Source: Piromyces finnis
Taxonomy: Eukaryota > Neocallimastigomycota > Neocallimastigomycetes > Neocallimastigales > Neocallimastigaceae
Assembly: GCA_002104945.1 (NCBI GenBank)
Contig: MCFH01000049.1
Location: 62,001 to 126,000 of the forward strand
Reading direction: 5' to 3'
Length of the DNA stretch: 64,000 nt
In this document: piece by piece, positions 61,776 through 64,000 of the stretch
Layout of the letters: every line of letters starts with the position of its first letter
Position numbering within the stretch: the stretch's first letter is position 1
Translations under genes and position numbers: made by a program
Notes under the pieces: model-generated
Seen by the model: only the letters and a program-made list of their open reading frames with translations
Told to the model about the DNA's origin: nothing
Database searches by the model: none

Positions 61776-62321
61776 ATGAAAATATTCAATATTTTATTTT
61801 CTTCTATTGTTTTACTTTTCTTTATTCAATGGAATGCTGTTACTGCTAAATCCGTTCCATTAGTTGTAGACAATGACTATAATTTTGAATTTGGTCATGA
61901 AGGAAAATGCTATTATAACAATGGAGGTAATAATAACTGGGGTAATACAAAATATCATTACTTTAGTAGATGTAATTACAATAAATCAAAAAGTGCCATT
62001 TATTGTGATTTTAAAGAAAAGGCTTATCAAAAATATTATTTAAAGGTTTTTGTTGAATCAAAATCTGACCCACAAAATGTTTATCATAGAGGTTCTCATT
62101 GTGTACCTTATCAATTTCAACACTATTTCAGAAGTTGGCAACAAGGAAAGGAATATGATGCTATTGTCAGAACTAATAGTATAATGACTATTAAATCTGA
62201 TTTAACATTATATTATGTTAATTCTGACAATTACAACTATTTTGTTTTCAATTGTAATTATGAAAATACTCAAGGTGATGTTAAATTGAAATATACAAAG
62301 GCTCACATTAAAAAATATTAA
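61776..62321 (+). CDS. small secreted protein with five cysteines, unknown family
   Basis: Single-exon 181-residue frame. Residues 1-24 form a signal peptide (MKIFNILFSSIVLLFFIQWN then AVTA, likely cleaved before KSVP). The mature part has five Cys (about 45, 66, 76, 108, 159), is rich in Tyr, Asn and aromatic residues, and shows a GKCYYNN...GNT start and FNCNYENTQG near the end. Basic overall. No known fold recognised. A secreted or cell-wall role is likely (inference). A long poly(A)-rich leader precedes the ATG. Confidence 0.8.
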   Translation: MKIFNILFSSIVLLFFIQWNAVTAKSVPLVVDNDYNFEFGHEGKCYYNNGGNNNWGNTKYHYFSRCNYNKSKSAIYCDFKEKAYQKYYLKVFVESKSDPQNVYHRGSHCVPYQFQHYFRSWQQGKEYDAIVRTNSIMTIKSDLTLYYVNSDNYNYFVFNCNYENTQGDVKLKYTKAHIKKY

Positions 62322-62369
62322 AGTAAATTCTATTTTTTTTATATAAATAATTATAATAATAATAAAAAA

Positions 62370-62666
62370 GAAATAAAAAAAAATAAATAAATAAATAAAT
62401 AAGTAAATAAATAAATAAGTAAATAAATAAGTAAATAAATAAATAAGTAAATAAATAAGTAAATAAATAAATAAGTAAATAAATAAGTAAATAAATAAAT
62501 AAGTAAATAAATAAGTAAATAAATAAATAAGTAAATAAATAAATAAGTAAATAAATAAATAAGTAAATAAATAAATAAGTAAATAAATAAATAAGTAAAT
62601 AAATAAGTAAATAAATAAATAAGTAAATAAATAAATAAGTAAATAAATAAGTAAATAAATAAATAA
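62370..62666. repeat. AAAT/AAGT tetranucleotide satellite
   Basis: About 300 bp of AAAT units with AAGT at every third or second position, giving a 12/20-bp higher-order period. In the 3' flank of the secreted protein gene. Confidence 0.95.
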
Positions 62667-62908
62667 AAAGAAAATCTAAAATATCATTTCATAAATGAAT
62701 AATAAATAAATGTTCATTTTAATAGATTAATAGAAATGTTTTTTTTATTTAAAATATTTTAAATTTATATAAATTATTTTACAATTCAAAACTCAAAAAT
62801 GAAAATTCATAATGTCAACTATGCCAATAGTTATATTTTTGATGTTTAAAATATATAAAATGTATTGTAAATTCATTTTTATTCATTATTATTTTAAGAC
62901 ATACTATC

Positions 62909-63076
62909 TTTATGCATAAATATGATAAAAACACTCCTTTTCTTCCTATTAAATAAAGTAGTAAAATTCTTAAAAAAAAAAAAGATTATTGTATTAAAGA
63001 TATATATAATATAGAAACTAATAAAATAAATAAATGTTTAAATACTCTATTTACAGCATTTAAAAAGGGAAATTAA
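62909..63076 (+). pseudogene. possible C-terminal scrap of a decayed gene
   Basis: Reads FMHKYDKNTPFLPIK, a stop, then SSKILKKKKDYCIKDIYNIE and TNKINKCLNTLFTAFKKGN to a stop. Only one internal stop in 56 codons of non-repetitive composition. Family unknown. Confidence 0.3.
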
Positions 63077-63392
63077 ATATTATATACATTCTATGCGTAT
63101 TCTAAATATTTTAATATTAAATAATTGTATAACAAAAGATAAAATAGTAGGTTCAAGGTATTTAAACAATAATTATACTCTTTTTTTTTATTTTATTATT
63201 ATTTTTTTTTTTAAATATATTTTGTGATATAGTATGGGTTTTATGAATAATTATATTAATTTCATAAAATAGGCACACATACATATATACATACATCTAT
63301 ACATATATGCATACATATATCTTTGGGTGGTTTTTAAGTTAAAAAAAAATTTGTATTGTTGCCTTTGAATTCATCTATTCTATTCTATAATT

Positions 63393-64000
63393 TTAATTTT
63401 GTATTCCATATAGTTTTTTTTGAAGTCTAAATAAATTTCTATTACATGTATCTCTTGCTTCATCAATGATTTCTGGACACTGACAATGTGGTGTAATTAA
63501 TGGATCATCGGGACAATAAGTCACCGGCCAATGGGTATATCCTATATTTTTAAAGAAATGTATTTTATCAGGTTCTAGAAATAAAGATGCCTTGAATAGT
63601 ATAAAAATAAGTAATAAAGGTCAATTGTGCGTAATAATACTAATATTGATAAAATTGTAATTTGATGAATAGGTTTATATATATATATATACAGTATTAT
63701 AATAATAAAATAAATAGTTACAGCTATTGAATGTATAGGGGCATCACCCCATCTTTCATAATAAATGCCACCTTTTTCATCTAAAAATTTGAAAAAAGTT
63801 TCATATTTTTCACTTCTAAAGAAACGCATATCGGCTATTTCAAAATTACTCCAAAAATGACATAAATTCCATGTTTTACCATTATCATGACTTAGGAAAT
63901 CAAGAGAATTTGGATTAGCAATGTATTGTGGATATTTTCTCATAAATTCTTTGACTGTTTCCCATAGATGAGGAACAGTAGATTTTAATTCTATTAATGA
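63393..64000 (-). CDS. alpha-1,2-mannosyltransferase, KRE2/MNT1/KTR family (GT15), 5' end beyond window
   Basis: Two exons seen: 64000-63722 and 63590-63393, phase-0 intron with GTAACT donor. Exon 1 encodes HFWSNFEIADMRFFRSEKY and GGIYYERWGDAPIHSIA; exon 2 continues ASLFLEPDKIHFFKNIGYTH and a Cys-rich end (TYCPDD...HCQCPEI...DTC) to a stop. The CHFWSNFEI and ERWGDAPVHSI blocks with the following FL...IHFF-IGY are hallmarks of fungal Golgi GT15 enzymes, which add alpha-1,2-mannose to O- and N-linked glycans using GDP-mannose and Mn2+. The N-terminal membrane anchor and first half of the domain lie beyond the right edge. Confidence 0.92.

Noticed and set aside
62370-62666. Possible CRISPR-like or spaced repeat array
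   Set aside because: The unit is a 4-bp simple repeat with no spacers, in eukaryotic DNA.

Overview
This is extremely AT-rich eukaryotic DNA. Genes are small, with short introns that begin GTAAGT or GTAATA and end in AG, and the spacers are full of poly(A)/poly(T) runs and microsatellites. A KRE2/MNT1-type (GT15) mannosyltransferase, a family essentially confined to fungi, plus LRR ('L domain-like') proteins and Asn-rich tracts, point to a fungus. An anaerobic gut fungus (Neocallimastigomycota) is the best fit by inference. Dictyostelium-like amoebae were considered and are less likely because of the GT15 gene.

Layout. 1-13.9 kb: three tandem minus-strand genes for signal-peptide/LRR/one-TM proteins (A runs off the left edge; B; C), in which each LRR is one 72-nt exon. 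There is also an orphan first exon, a large segmental duplication and a 5'-truncated LINE. 15-16.3 kb: decayed ankyrin-repeat sequence. 17.9-19.5 kb: an intact single-exon PiT/PHO4-family phosphate transporter. 20.1-21.1 kb: decayed Cys-rich gene fragments. 21.5-61.2 kb: an array of a small four-TM protein family that I do not recognise. It has nine apparently intact or near-intact genes, one gene split by a transposon, one pseudogene and several relics, on both strands. Members share a 4-exon phase-0 structure, an upstream promoter module and, in many, a 3'UTR hairpin. Retroelements have landed in the array: a Ty3/gypsy-type LTR element with LTRs identical by eye (33.3-40.2 kb), a SINE-like element (40.2-40.8 kb) and LINE copies (30.7-31.9 and 51.5-54.7 kb). 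61.8-62.3 kb: a small secreted protein. 63.4-64 kb: the 3' end of the GT15 mannosyltransferase, running off the right edge.

How things relate. The LRR cluster and the four-TM cluster are both multigene surface/membrane families evolving by duplication, gene conversion and decay. The strongest candidate for a previously undescribed system is the four-TM array with its shared promoter block (GATTATTCCAC-type box, GTTACACAAA box, TATA) and its shared 3'UTR stem-loop. Function is unknown; nothing in the sequence names it. Coordinates of exons were worked out by hand from splice signals and reading frames.
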